A stretch of DNA of 64,000 nt from Procambarus clarkii (GCF_040958095.1 NC_091156.1:19829792-19893791); one strand, 5' to 3'. Counted from the stretch's first letter, positions 50,061-61,197 are shown. Numbers and translations: made by a program. Notes: a model not told the origin generated them from the sequence alone.

Positions 50061-50494
50061 TGTTTAACATGACACTCGTCTGTATCACTTCTCAATCCTA
50101 AATACTTGAACATTATTATGTAATATACGAGTTATTTTAACGATAATTTCGAGCATCTTGAGAGACAGTAATTACGAACGTCTTTATAAAGATTTTTTAT
50201 ATGTGTTGATCTATTCAATTTTTTGCCCAACTAATTCACTGAGAGATAAGCCAACTGTGTAGACCTTTCAAACTATAATTCACTATTGAATAAATCCATT
50301 TCTACAACCTTGCAAGCACCTGTAGAACACATTATACAACCTGTAGGTATCTTTAGAACATTTTCTACAACCCATTTGGTACCTCTAGAGAGCACATAGT
50401 ACAACTCTGTACGTACCTCAAGATCAAATTTTATTTTCAACAACGCTGTGGTTATGGAGTATTATGGCACTAAACAACTGCGGCAGAACATGGT
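50061..50494. other. Intergenic, nothing assigned
   Basis: Loose repeats of CTGTAGAACA and TCTACAAC near 50285-50410. No gene seen. Confidence 0.35.
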
Positions 50495-50710
50495 ATAACA
50501 GGAAAGGAGAACAAGTTGTTCTTGGGGTGGACGGTAGAGCGACGGTATCGCTTCATGCAGGTTGGCGTTCAATCACCCGACCGTCCAAGTCGTTGGACAC
50601 CATTCCTTGCCCCCGTCCCATCCCAAATCCTTATCCTGTCCCCTTCCAAGTGCTATATAGTCGTAATGGCTTGGTGCTTTTCCTTGATAATTCCCTCCCT
50701 GTGCTCTGAG
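50495..50710 (+). mobile_element. SINE-like repeat (family B), forward copy
   Basis: TGGACGGTAGAGCGACGG (A box) and GGCGTTCAATCACC (B box). The body has CCCATCCCAAATCCTTATCC and AAGTGCTATATAGTCGTAAT, inverse of 42280-42485. Confidence 0.7.
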
Positions 50711-50827
50711 GCCAGTGGCGGGAGGAACACCTTGCCATCTGTGCCGCCCGTCTTGCTTGGCAGTTCATTCTGTCTTCATTTTCGTATTACTGTGTTATAC
50801 AAAGTTCACCTCATCCGACATCCGCTG

Positions 50828-51335
50828 GTATCAGGTAGACTTCAGCTTAAGCGACAGTGAGATGTGTGTCAGGTAGACTTCACCTTAGGCGACAGTGAGA
50901 CGTGTATTAGGTAGACTTCACCTTAGGCGACAGTGAGACGTGTATTAGGTAGACTTCACCTTAGGCGACAGTGAGACGTGTATTAGGTAGACTTCACCTT
51001 AGGCGACAGTGAGACGTGTATTAGGTAGACTTCACCTTAGGCGACAGTGAGACGTGTATTAGGTAGACTTCACCTTAGGCGACAGTGAGACGTGTATTAG
51101 GTAGACTTCACCTTAGGCAACATTGAGACGTATTAGGTAGACTTCAGCTTAGGCGACAGTGAGACGTGTATTAGGTAGACTTCAGCTTAGGCGACAGTGA
51201 GATGTGTATCAGGTAGACTTCAGCTTAGGCGACAGTGAGATGTGTATCAGGTAGACTTCAGCTTAGGCGACAGTGAGATGTGTATCAGGTAGACTTCAGC
51301 TTAAGCGACAGTGAGACGTGTATCAAGTAAACTTC
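50828..51335. repeat. 38-bp minisatellite
   Basis: About 13 units with AGGTAGACTTCACCTTAGGC; outer units have CAGCTT instead of CACCTT. Confidence 0.92.
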
Positions 51336-52695
51336 ACAGTTACGGTATCATCATACTTTAGACAAGTGTAAACATTCAACACAGCTTCCACTGTGCCAAG
51401 ATTTAGTACACTTCGTGGGGGGGGGGGGTTACACTTGGCATCATGAAAACAAACATGTCGGTCTGACACCCTCTACATGTAGGGCAATTATGAGGAGAAA
51501 ACCTTAAGAGAATGTCTGTGTCCAGTGTTGGAGGCCCAGACGTGTGGGGCTAGTCTCATTCAGGGAACTTTTGCATGGTGATTTGGTGTTGTATAGTGAG
51601 TGTCATAGTGTGGGCGAGGTCGACCTCCGTGCTCTGTTGCGACCTCGTGAAGCCTGAAATGTGGGTTTGAGTTTCCATAGAGTGCTCAGATAAGATGTTT
51701 CCAGCTGTTATCGACATCGATTCAACGCCAGTAACGTTGATTCAACGTTAAACGAGCATGTTTTGTCAACTGGGATGGAGAAGGGGTTGGGGGAGGGAGA
51801 AGGGGTTGGGGGAGAGAGACAAAACTTGAAACAGAGAATGGGAGGGCAGGAAGGAGTGACATAGAATAGGAGAGAGAAGGGAGGGAGGTGGGGAGAACAG
51901 AAGGGAAAATGGAAGAATAGGAGGGAGGGAGAATGGATGGGAGGGAAGAAGAATTGAAGGGAGGAAAGGAGAAGTGGAGCGAGGGTAGAATGGGATAAAG
52001 GAAGAGAAGAATAGAGAAAGGAAGACAGACAGACAAGCAGACGCACCCGGGCACGCCGGATACCCTCATATAAAGAAGAAAGCCCGTTTGTCCCAGGCTG
52101 GAGCCCGACAACTGGGGCTCACCTTACGCAAGGTAAGGTAATTATCAAAAGAAGGCACCAAACCGGGAAGGTTATGTAACCTTACGCAACTTTGCGTAGT
52201 GTTTGATGATTTACGTGAAGTCTCACGGGGTGGTCGGGGCTGGCCCCCTTCTCCTCCTTGCAAGGGGGATCTGCCTCCGCACCCCCTTTCAACATATCGA
52301 AATGTAATGTGCAACCCAATATCTGTAGAGTTAAGCATTTGTTTAAATATTCGTGCATTCATATATTGACATGCAAAACGAATGTTTAGATGACAGATTT
52401 GGCGCACAACCTTTTATATTACAGTGATGTAGATAGTGTGTAGTGAAGACAGTTACAGTAACAGGGGGGGGGGGATATAGGGAAAGTATGTTTGTGTGGG
52501 TGGAGGCGAGGCTGGTGTCTGTTAGTGGAGATGGGTATAGTGTCAAGTGATGAGGGTTTTTTTGTTTTGTTTATAGTGATGAAAACAGTGCGTTTTGAAA
52601 ATGATAACAGTGATGAGGCGAAACGGGGAAGGTGTGTAAGGGGGTTACGGGGAGGGTGTATGTTGGAAGAGATGGAGAGAGAATGTGTGTGGTGG
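51336..52695. other. Intergenic with purine-rich tract
   Basis: 51770-52040 is A/G-rich on the + strand. Short G-runs at 51417 and 52464. No gene seen. Confidence 0.45.
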
Positions 52696-52806
52696 GGAAG
52701 GTGGGGTGGGGTGGGGTGGGGTGGGGTGGGGTGGGGTGGGGTGGGGTTGGGTTGGGTTGGGTTGGGTTGGGTTGGGTTGGGTTGGGTTAGGTTAGGTTAG
52801 GTTAGG
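52696..52806 (+). repeat. GGTGG-to-GGTTG-to-GGTTA graded pentamer array
   Basis: Pentamer array that changes in order: GTGGG about 9 times, then GTTGG about 8 times, then GTTAG about 4 times. Confidence 0.9.
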
Positions 52807-52949
52807 AGGGAGGTGCGTGGGAGAGGCCTTGGCACAAGGTCGCCCTGGGCACCGCCGGGATATCATACTGGTCATATTAGATAGCATATCAAAATATTCA
52901 TATCATACAAGTCATATCAAATAGTCATACTATATAGTCATCTAGTATG
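52807..52949. other. Intergenic
   Basis: Repeated TCATA(C/T)(C/T)A motifs; nothing else. Confidence 0.3.
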
Positions 52950-53110
52950 ACTATTTAGTACTTGGGGAGAGACATGAGGACAAGGAATGGGGAAACGAGG
53001 CAGATGGGAAGGAATATTTCCCATCCACATGAACCATCGGGGGATCGAACCCCGACTTGTAAGAAGTGAGACCACCGCTGTACCGATCAGTCCAAGTCGA
53101 TGGACACCTC
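52950..53110 (-). mobile_element. tRNA-derived SINE-like repeat
   Basis: On the minus strand a head with TCGGTACAGCGGTGGTCTCA and B box GGGGTTCGATCCCC. The body is short and not matched elsewhere in the window. Confidence 0.55.
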
Positions 53111-53395
53111 TATGGATACGTTTATGGCATCAGTATTAGAGGTGCAAGTTGCTAGATCAATATTTGTTGAATATGATGGTGACCGTTGTCGTGATGAGCA
53201 GACACCCAAGTTGAGAGCATCATGAGAGTGATCGCCGGTAATCTTAAACACTAAATATTTGATACATAGTAATTTAAACATTTTCCCTAGTTGGTTATTG
53301 ATAAAAAAAAATAAGTAACATTTGGACAGACGGACAACTGAACTGTTCGCCTGCAGACCAAGAGGCCTGATTGTCTGATGGGCAGCACTAGTGTG

Positions 53396-53745
53396 CAGGC
53401 CCCAGGAGCCAGACCGGCCCCCAGGAGCCAGACCGGCCCCCCAGGAGCCAGACCGGCCCCCCAGGAGCCAGACCGGCCCCCCAGGAGCCAGACCGGCCCC
53501 CCAGGAGCCAGACCGGCCCCCCAGAAGCCAGACCGGCCCCCCAGGAGCCAGACCGGCCCCCCAGGAGCCAGACCGGCCCCCCAGGAGCCAGACCGGCCCC
53601 CCAGGAGCCAGACCGGCCCCCCAGGAGCCAGACCGGCCCCCAAGGAGCCAGACCGGCCCCCCAGGAGCCAGACCGGCCCCCCAGGAGCCTTACCGGCCCC
53701 CCAGGAGCCTTACCGGCCCCCCAGGAGCCAGACCCCCCCCCCAGG
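53396..53745. repeat. 20-bp minisatellite
   Basis: About 17 units of CCCCCCAGGAGCCAGACCGG. It lies just beyond the stop of the minus-strand gene, possibly in its 3' UTR. Confidence 0.95.
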
Positions 53746-53856
53746 AGTCACACTTGGGTACGGTACAGGTACGAAGTTCAGTACCCTTTAACCCTTCAGT
53801 ACCTCAGAGTTCACCAACTTCAGCATCGTCAGCACTAAGCAAGCACGAGAGATGAC

Positions 53857-54357
53857 CTAGTAGTACCCAGCCATTGAGGTTGTCGGGGTATCGTAAGAGC
53901 CACTGTCACAGTTGGCAGGCACTGTCTGGTACTGTGTATCGGTCACTGTCTGCGTGACGTACTGGGGCACCTGCTGGGTCTGGGTGACATATTGGGGCAC
54001 CTGCTGGGTTTGTGTCACCGTCTGGGTGACATATTGGGGCACCTGCTGGGTTTGGGTGACCGTCTGGGTGACGTATTGGGGCACCTGCTGGGTTTGGGTC
54101 ACCGTTTGGGTGACGTACTGAGGCACCTGCTGGGTTTGAGTGACATATTGGGGCACCTGCTGGGTTTGTGTCACCGTCTGGGTGACGTACTGGGGCACCT
54201 GCTGGGTCTGGGTGACATACTGGGGCACCTGCTGGGTCTGAGTGACATATTGGGGCACCTGCTGGGTTTGGGTCACCGTCTGAGTGACGTACTGGGGCAC
54301 CTGCTGGGTCTGAGTGACGTACTGCATCTGGGTACTGAAGCTCGTCACTGTCTGGAA
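53857..54357 (-). CDS. Repeat-protein gene, last exon (QYVTQTQQVP repeats)
   Basis: The acceptor is CTCCCACAG. It has 166 codons and a TAG stop. It begins FQTVTSFSTQMQYVTQ, carries about ten QYVTQTQQVP or QYVTQTVTQTQQVP units, and ends CDSGSYDTPTTSMAGYY. The DNA units vary at silent positions, which suggests selection on the protein. No clear poly(A) signal was found downstream. Confidence 0.8.
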   Translation of the reverse strand, partial: FQTVTSFSTQMQYVTQTQQVPQYVTQTVTQTQQVPQYVTQTQQVPQYVTQTQQVPQYVTQTVTQTQQVPQYVTQTQQVPQYVTQTVTQTQQVPQYVTQTVTQTQQVPQYVTQTVTQTQQVPQYVTQTQQVPQYVTQTVTDTQYQTVPANCDSGSYDTPTTSMAGYY

Positions 54358-57300
54358 CTGTGGGAGAAGTCTCACTTTTAGAGTATTAGAAACAAACATA
54401 TATTACTTTGACACATCACAGTAATGACAACATCGCATGTTAACATTAACACGTCAAATGAGACCAAAATTGAACTGCATAATTGTTAGTCTTGGGCACT
54501 AGGAACATCCCTGGTGGAGAGAGATTATGACATACCTTAAACTATATTCCCTAGAAACAGAGTAAAAGAAGGACAGGTGAAGTATAGAAGTAAATGAAAC
54601 TAGGCTCCTTAATCGCAGGGAGCGCCGAAGGATAGGGTGAGGTTATTGTTGCCTGACTCAGACTTTTAGCTGTCCGCCAGGTCTTGCATCTTCCCTCTGG
54701 ATCAGTGGAGGACCATCAATCAGCTGTATGCTCGAAGTCGAATTCATCTGGATGTTGATTACTGGTGTCAACTTCCGAATAAACACAGCCTCAAGCGTAC
54801 AAAACTTCTTCCGGTCGTCGGTGTGACAATCATAGGGCATAACGTGCGACGATCGTGTGACAATCATAGGGCATAACGTGCGACGATCGTGTGACAATCA
54901 TAGGGCATAACGTGCGACGATCGTGTGACAATCATAGGGCATAACGTGCGACGATCGTGTGACAATCATAGGGCATAACGTGCGACGATCGTGTGACAAT
55001 CATAGGGCATAACGTGCGACGATCGTGTGACAATCACACTCACCGACGACCGTAGGCGGCGTCGTACGTTGAGGCTGTGTTCATTCGGGAGTTGACACCA
55101 GTAATCAACATCCATTTCTAGTCCTAGTAATCATTTCTAGGACTAGAAAAACTTACCCCGTCCCTTAAAAAAACTTAATATTCTTTAACCCGGAGTTCAA
55201 AAATAATAATACAGTCAAGTCCGTTTTAATTAAGAACTCTACCCTGTCTGTAGCCGGTTGTGTACCACAGATATGACACTCTTTAACTATTGGGTTCATT
55301 ACCTCCCAGCAGCACTTGTAACTAAGTCAAAGTCTGTGTATGACCTCTGCAATGTCTCTGGATATCTTTTTGCCAGGCTTGAAAGAGGAGTACCCAGTGA
55401 CTTGCTCGTACCACATCGCAGTGGATCTTCCTTCCGCTACTTTGGCTCTGTGGCGACTTTTGATAGTTGGGAGTATTTTCTTCTTGAATTGTTCCATAAT
55501 CTGTGAAAAACTTGGTGGCATTTTAACCCGATAGAACAGTGGCAGTTTTTGCTAGTGAGTCTGCCTTTTCATTACCATCTATGCCAATGTGACTTGGTAT
55601 CCAATTTAGGGCGATTTACAGCCTTAGATTGTGGGCTTCTTTTCCTCTACAGGATTTCTGTGATGAGTTGTATATTATCTCTGTGTTGGCTGGATAACAA
55701 TGCCTGGAGCGAAGATTTAGAGTCGGTATGAATGATGACATGTAAACTATTCTCACTTGTATACATACGGTGCAATTTTGGGTCAAATATACAAGTAGAA
55801 GGGGTGAGGTTGTCTGGGTTTAGGTGAAAGGTCGGAGGAATATGGGGACGGTCAAACATAGGGTATAGCGTTGGGTGAGAGACTGGCGCACTCGGTGGAC
55901 GGGAGACCTGTGTAGAGATGTGTTCGTTCTTATCCGGTGATTTTGGTGAGCTCGCGATCTAAGTTCATTTATTAAACATATGACCAGATAACACAATAGA
56001 CGTAGGGCAGTCGGATTGTTTCAGGCGTAGGTTAGACAAATATATGAGTGGTTTTGGGTGGATATAAACAAGAACTGCCAAGTGGGTCATCGAAATAAAG
56101 CTTTCTTCAATTACCAGTGCACCTTTTTGCATTATCGATGCTCAGTAATTGGAAATATGACCTCTCCGTGTCTTTATTTTACATATTGCTAATATAATGT
56201 GTACGTGATGAGTTTATAGGATCGAATTGACTTTATTTAGCTACAGGAGAGTCATGTTTGCTAGCTAATTTGTATTGCTTCTAAGGGGGTCTAGATATTT
56301 GCCACGTCAGTGCTCATGGGGGAGGATTCCTGGGAAAATGAGCCCCCCCTTGCCTGGAGAGCGGGAGAAAGCACACGTGCCGCTTTCTATGGACGGGTAA
56401 TTAGGTCAAGTTGATCGGTAACGAGTACAAATACTGGTAGAGAAACTCAGGCACCTGCAGGAGTAATAATATGATGGGTTGAAGCGATTCGCAGGATGGC
56501 TGGCTCGTAGTGCAGTTGGCTTCGTTTTCGACTCACAATCCTGGATACCGGGTTCGATCCCCGAGTGGAACAGAATGGTTAGGCACATTTTCTTGCACCT
56601 ATTACCTCTGTTCTAGACTCAAGACCAGCATGTAATGTTGATCTAGAGCCTAGACTCTGGAGTATAATACTGTGATTCAGTTCCAAAAAATTGTTAAAAC
56701 AAATACTTGTATAACTTTCTTCTTTTCAAATGAGTTAAATGTATGGAAAAATTACTGCAAAGCTTGCCTTAAAACAGTGCTAAACGCCAGTTAAAATTAG
56801 TGTCAGTGTAACTTTGCGTGACAGTATGTGAAGTGACATACATGACAGCCTATCTTGAAGTTATCTTGAGATGATTTCGGGGCTTTAGTGTCCCCGCGGC
56901 CCGGTCCTCGATCAGGCCTCCACCCCCAGGAAGCAACCCGTGACAGCTGACTAACACCCAGGTACATATTTTACTGCTAGGTAACAGGGGCATAGAGTGA
57001 AAGAAACTCTGCCCATTGTTTCTCGCCGGCGCCCGGGATCGAACCCGGGACCACAGGATCACAAGTCCAGTCTGCTGTCCGCTCGGCCGACCGACTCCAA
57101 ATGTTGGTTAAGGGTTAATGTTGACCAAGCTTAGTGTATCGGAACTTACCTCAAATCTTCACAATCAGATCTACTTCAGTCTGGGACCTCTGGTAGATTT
57201 ATGTACATTGAAGGGATGTATGTACAGACGTACATTCAACTCCACGGATGCAAGTACAGATGCACCAGGGAATGGATGTTTGGAAGATGCACGAACTCTT

Positions 57301-58521
57301 GGGTAAATATAAATATTTATGGACGTTGACAGAGAGAGCTATGACTACCTGCTTCCCGCCCTGAAACTGTGTTCTACCAAATATAAAATATGATTAGTCA
57401 AAAGAATAAATCCGAACCTTACCTGCGTCTGATACTGCGTCTGATACTGCGTCTGGTACTTCGTCTGGTACTGCGTCTGTGTACTTGTCTGAGTGACGTA
57501 CTGGAGCTTGGTGTCGGTGATGTACGACGTCTCTGTGAAGTACTGAGCCCTCGTCACATACTTGACGTTAGTCACCACCTGCCGGAACAATGCACTGGTT
57601 AATTATCTGAAACTACAATGGCAAAATATTTAGGTCTCTCCTTCACACCATGCTGCGTTACTAATCATAATATTGGCGGTAAAGTGTGTGAAGTAATAAC
57701 TTGAAGGGTTGTGACTCACATCAGTCGTGGTGTGGAGGATGGGCGGGGCGGCGGAGGTGACGGTCTGCTGCTGGATGACGGTGGACGGGTAGTACTGCGT
57801 CTGTGTGATCTGCGAGTAGACGGTGGTGGGCAGGGCTCGCGTCCGGGTCTGTATCACTGTGGTCGGGATCAGCTTCGTTGTCGTCACCACTGAAACTTTC
57901 GTCTCGGGCTGGCATGACACCGTTGGGGTGTCGTATGACGGTGTACCGTAGCTCCCTGACGGTGTTTGTGGGGGAGGGGCAGCGTAGTTGTCGTTAGGGA
58001 TTATGTTGTTGTCGTTGTATGTAGGGGAAGGCTGGGGGGCAGGAGGAGCATAGTTTACTTTCGGGGGTGGCTGGGGGGTAGGGGGAGCATAGTTTACTTT
58101 AGGGGGTGGCTGGGGGGTAGGAGGAGCGTAGTTTACTTTAGGGGATGGCGGGGGGGTAGGAGGAGCGTAGTTTACGTTTGGGACGGGCTCGGGGATGGAG
58201 GGAACGAAATTATCGTTAGGGAATATGTTATTGTCGTAGGTTGGGGAGGGCTGGGGAGCTGGAGCTGGAGGGGCGCCGTAGCTGGGTGATGGTGCTGGTA
58301 AACTTGCCTGTTAAGAAAAGATATGAATCATTATGCTGTACCGGATCATGTGTGTACCAACACTTCCGTACCTCATTAAACTCAAGTACAGGAGGCTGAC
58401 CATACTGCAGGAAGAGACCCACCTGAGGAGGACCATACCGATGGGAGAGGGCAAAGAAGCTAGACTTGACCTGGGTGATGGAGGTCGCCGTCAACACCAG
58501 CAGGAGCACGGAGCACGCCAT
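53857..58521 (-). CDS. Secreted tandem-repeat protein, 447 aa (4 coding exons)
   Basis: Joining 58521-58423, 58307-57720, 57578-57423 and 54357-53857 gives 447 residues, all introns in phase 0. Residues 1-20 form a signal peptide (MACSVLLLVLTATSITQ). Residues about 34-155 are Pro-rich: four KVNYAPP-type repeats at about 79-125, flanked on both sides by related SPTY...NDN blocks. From residue 160 the chain turns rich in Thr, Val, Gln and Tyr. The third exon holds YQTQ repeats and the fourth holds many QYVTQTQQVP repeats. The mature chain has only two Cys, at 165 and 431, each close to a SYDTPT motif. It must be exported. The composition resembles extracellular-matrix, silk-like or cuticle proteins, but I recognise no catalytic domain and assign no function. 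A 5'-untranslated exon is likely because TTGCAG precedes the start codon by 20 bases. Donor-like CAG|GTGAGG at 59789 and CCAG|GTGAGT at 59858 are candidates for its end. Confidence 0.8.
54663..54822 (-). pseudogene. Penelope-like element C-terminal fragment (left arm)
   Basis: The minus frame reads FCTLEAVFIRKLTPVINIQM, the typical end of the GIY-YIG nuclease in Penelope-like elements. Its last part is repeated in opposite orientation at 55036-55114. Confidence 0.55.
54820..55035. repeat. 34-bp minisatellite between inverted arms
   Basis: Six units with ATCATAGGGCATAACGTGCG. Inverted arms at 54748-54822 and 55036-55114 enclose it. Confidence 0.9.
55036..55114 (+). pseudogene. Penelope-like fragment (right inverted arm)
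   Basis: Complement of 54748-54822 with about 80-85 percent match by eye. Confidence 0.55.
55260..55870 (-). pseudogene. Retroelement RNase H domain fragment
   Basis: The minus strand reads LHVIIHTDSKSSLQALLSSQ, then after a stop WIPSHIGIDGNEKADSLAKT. These are the TDS and H.G..GNE.AD motifs of RNase H. The arrangement matches LINEs of the I or Jockey type that carry RNase H, possibly the same family as 29150-29838. Stops make it inactive. Confidence 0.78.
55871..56484. other. Intron, nothing assigned
   Basis: No feature recognised. Confidence 0.35.
56485..56640 (+). mobile_element. tRNA-derived SINE-like head
   Basis: GGCTGGCTCGTAGTGCAGTTGG holds an A box (TAGTGCAGTTGG) and CGGGTTCGATCCCC a B box, followed by GGTTAGGCACATTTTCTTGC. 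Confidence 0.55.
56847..57100 (-). mobile_element. tRNA-derived SINE (family A)
   Basis: Reverse copy of 48712, including the GGGTTCGATCCCGGG B box and the class II-like head. Confidence 0.85.
57423..57578 (-). CDS. Repeat-protein gene, YQTQ-repeat exon
   Basis: The acceptor is CCGGCAG and the donor is CGCAG|GTAAGG. It has 52 codons, phase 0 at both ends. It begins VVTNVKYVTRAQYF and ends in four copies of a Tyr-Gln-Thr-Gln/Lys unit encoded by a 12-base repeat. Confidence 0.8.
57720..58307 (-). CDS. Repeat-protein gene, Pro-rich exon (NYAPP repeats)
   Basis: The acceptor is TTCTTAACAG and the donor is ACTGAT|GTGAGT. It has 196 codons, phase 0 at both ends. It begins ASLPAPSPSYGAPP, runs through four NYAPP repeats, and ends with a Thr/Val/Gln-rich stretch closing ILHTTTD. 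Confidence 0.82.
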
Positions 58522-58541
58522 GGCCAGGGACACACAACGAT
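58423..58541 (-). CDS. Repeat-protein gene, exon with start codon and signal peptide
   Basis: The minus-strand acceptor TTGCAG lies at 58547-58542. ATG is at 58521, giving a 33-codon exon that ends YGPPQ at the donor CAG|GTGGGT. I prefer this ATG because the hydrophobic core follows at once. An in-frame GTG four codons upstream is not a likely start in a eukaryote. Confidence 0.75.
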
Positions 58542-58849
58542 CTGCAACCGGTTTACACTTTAGTTCCTTTCACAAACATTATAGTCGCTTTACGTTTATT
58601 AGTAAGCACATACAGGCCTCAGGAGCAAAGGATAGGCACTGACGATGCTGCTATTTTCTCTGGAGATGAGACCCTGACAGCCCATTTTACGTGAGTCTTC
58701 GGGGCGTCACCCTTGAGACTTCTAATATTCAGAGATGTGTAGTCTAACCAAATTTTATTTATTTAGTTTAGTTTTTTACAATTAGTTTGGTGTTGGGCTT
58801 CTGACCACTGGAGGGCTGTTAAGACCACCACGATAGCTAGGTCACCACG

Positions 58850-59235
58850 ACAGCTTGGCCCCCACGACAGCTTGGCCCCCACGACAGCTTGGCCCCCACG
58901 ACAGCTTGGCCACCACGACAGCTTGGCCCCCCACGACAGCTTGGCCCCCACGACAGCTTGGCCCCCCACGACAGCTTGGCCCCCCACGACAGCTTGGCCC
59001 CCACGACAGCTTGGCCCCCACGACAGCTTGGCCCCCACGACAGCTTGGCCCCCACGACAGCTTGGCCCCCACGACAGCTTGGCCACCACGACAGCTTGGC
59101 CACCACGACAGCTTGGCCACCACGACAGCTTGGCCACCACGACAGCTTGGCCACCACGACAGCTTGGCCACCACGACAGCTTGGCCACCACGACAGCTTG
59201 GCCACCACGACAGCTTGGCCCCCCACGACAGCTTA
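58850..59235. repeat. 17-bp minisatellite
   Basis: About 22 units of ACGACAGCTTGGCCCCC or GGCCACC variants. It lies about 300 bases upstream of the start-codon exon of the minus-strand gene, possibly in its first intron. Confidence 0.95.
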
Positions 59236-60587
59236 CCCTCCAGCTAAGCAAGTATATTTTAGTCTTAAAGATGGTCCAGGACTAAAGGATACTCTCAATG
59301 TATATTCACCGAGAAACAGGGTACACCTGCAGGTAAATATATGTCTGGTACAATGTATTATACTGATACAGTTAGTGTCCATGAACACGATTCTACATTA
59401 AAAAAATGATAAAATAGTACCCCATCTTATACTCTTATCTGTAGTCTCGCTAGAAAACGTAGAATGGTTATAAGCATTTTTAGTTTATGGTCGACAATCC
59501 GAAGTTAGGGCGGAACTTCGGCGTTAAACTCCACGTTAATCACACGCCATATTTTACACTTGACTTCAAGAAAGACTCCACGATAATGGCCTGGGGGGGG
59601 GGGGTGATTCTAAATGCTAAAATTTTATAAAGCACTTTCCTTGCGCTTACACCGACTAACCTACGCCCGTTACGTACCCCTAGACAATTCCCCCTACAAA
59701 TTTAGGTGAGACTCGTCCAAAGCGTTTGGCATCTGACTTTGGACAGACAGACATTCAGTCTTAAAGGTATAGATAAATAAGTCCTCACCTGCAAAGCGAA
59801 TCAATGAGATGTTGCTCTTGATCTGTTAATTTACGATTTCATAGAGACGTCACTCACCTGGTACATACATTACATAAAACAACACTTGATAACTGATTTT
59901 GGTTACATAAGGTTAGAATAGGATTCTTCACAGAGTAGCGATGACGTAGGGGGTACATACGTCTCAGGCTTTAGACGTACATACGTCTCAGGCTTTAGAC
60001 GTACATACGTCTAAGACTCAGCTCTACGACCCTACTCATGGTAGGGTCAAACACTACTCGCAAACTTTTTGTGACTAATATTTGTGAGAGGTACTAAAGT
60101 GTGAACCGTCTTGGGCACAGGCCCCAAGTGGGCCTTCACATGACCACTTGGGGACTGTCAGTTCCAAAGATCTCAGTATATAGGCAAGACAACAACGTCT
60201 CTTTCTAGGCGATTAACAATGCATAAACAACAGGGCTCCATCAAGGAGCATTCTCCTCACACAACCAGACCATCACCAGAGAAATCTTAACACGCAACAC
60301 AGAAATTATCGACTGATACAACGATGAAGGCACTAAGATTTTTGTCTTTCTCATTCTTTCTTAGCCTCCTAAAATCATAGACATTTTCCTAAGTATTGAA
60401 GCCTGCTCCTAAACCTACTATCTTCTCAATGATTTTCATCTCTTCTGCTGCTCTGTTAGCAGAAGAGATGATGATGATACTTGGATGATATTTCCAACAT
60501 GGATAGATATAGATACCAACACCCTAGATGATATTTCCTTTACTAAACACCCGAAAAATGTTATGGACTTCTATCAGTAGTGTTTTG
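59236..60587. other. Upstream region of minus gene; small repeat at 59955-60012
   Basis: The 23-bp unit CGTACATACGTCTCAGGCTT occurs about 2.5 times at 59955-60012. Minus-strand donor-like sites at 59789 and 59858 may end a 5'-untranslated exon. Otherwise nothing seen. Confidence 0.4.
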
Positions 60588-61197
60588 TTATAATTTACTG
60601 TTGGCTAACAGTTCTTTCCTAATTGCTTGTCTAATTTCTGCTTCTTGTTGGTCATTTCTAGTTTTGACTTCTAAACACACTTCCTTGATCGTCTCCTTCT
60701 CTTTTACAACTTGCTCATACGTTTCTTTAATTTCCTCTTTGTACTTTGCTAGTTCATTATTAACCTCATCTATGTGAGTTGTCAATGAAGTTTCTCTTTG
60801 CAAATCCTTGCCTAACTCTGTTAACCCTCAGTGTTCCTTGGAGTTGTTCACCATATGAGTATTTTCTTGTTAATTTCGTCAAACTCACCACTCTTCACTT
60901 TCCATACCTCATTTTCTTTCACTGGTTCCTTGATTTGTTCTTTCTGTATCTTAACCTTGTCCGTCAATACGGTATTTATCTTACTTTGCTGAAGAATACT
61001 TCCTTTTAAAGTGCAAAACTCATTCCTGAGCGCTCCATTTTCTTGTTCTAATTCACGTACTTTTTGTTCATAATTCTTTAACATGTCTTCAATAATTTCT
61101 AACCAGTCAAGAAAACTTTCTTTTATTATATCTTATGGTGATAATTTTTTAAACAATCATCTGTTGGTATGTTTACCTTCCCCGTGGTGGCGGCCAT
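60588..61197 (-). pseudogene. Coiled-coil ORF1-like fragment of a LINE
   Basis: A minus-strand ATG at 61197 begins MAATTGKVNIPTDDCLKNYH; a frameshift follows. Next come long heptad-rich stretches such as LKNYEQKVRELEQENGALRN and YKEEIKETYEQVVKEKETIK, ending AIRKELLANSKL. LINE ORF1 proteins often start with such coiled coils. A broken host coiled-coil gene is the alternative. Confidence 0.5.

Noticed and set aside
53287..53855. Pro/Arg-rich ORFs on the + strand and the Gly/Trp ORF on the - strand
   Set aside because: 20-bp minisatellite beyond the stop of the secreted-protein gene; no splice evidence.
58763..59401. ORFs of 110-170 codons on both strands
   Set aside because: 17-bp minisatellite read in several frames.
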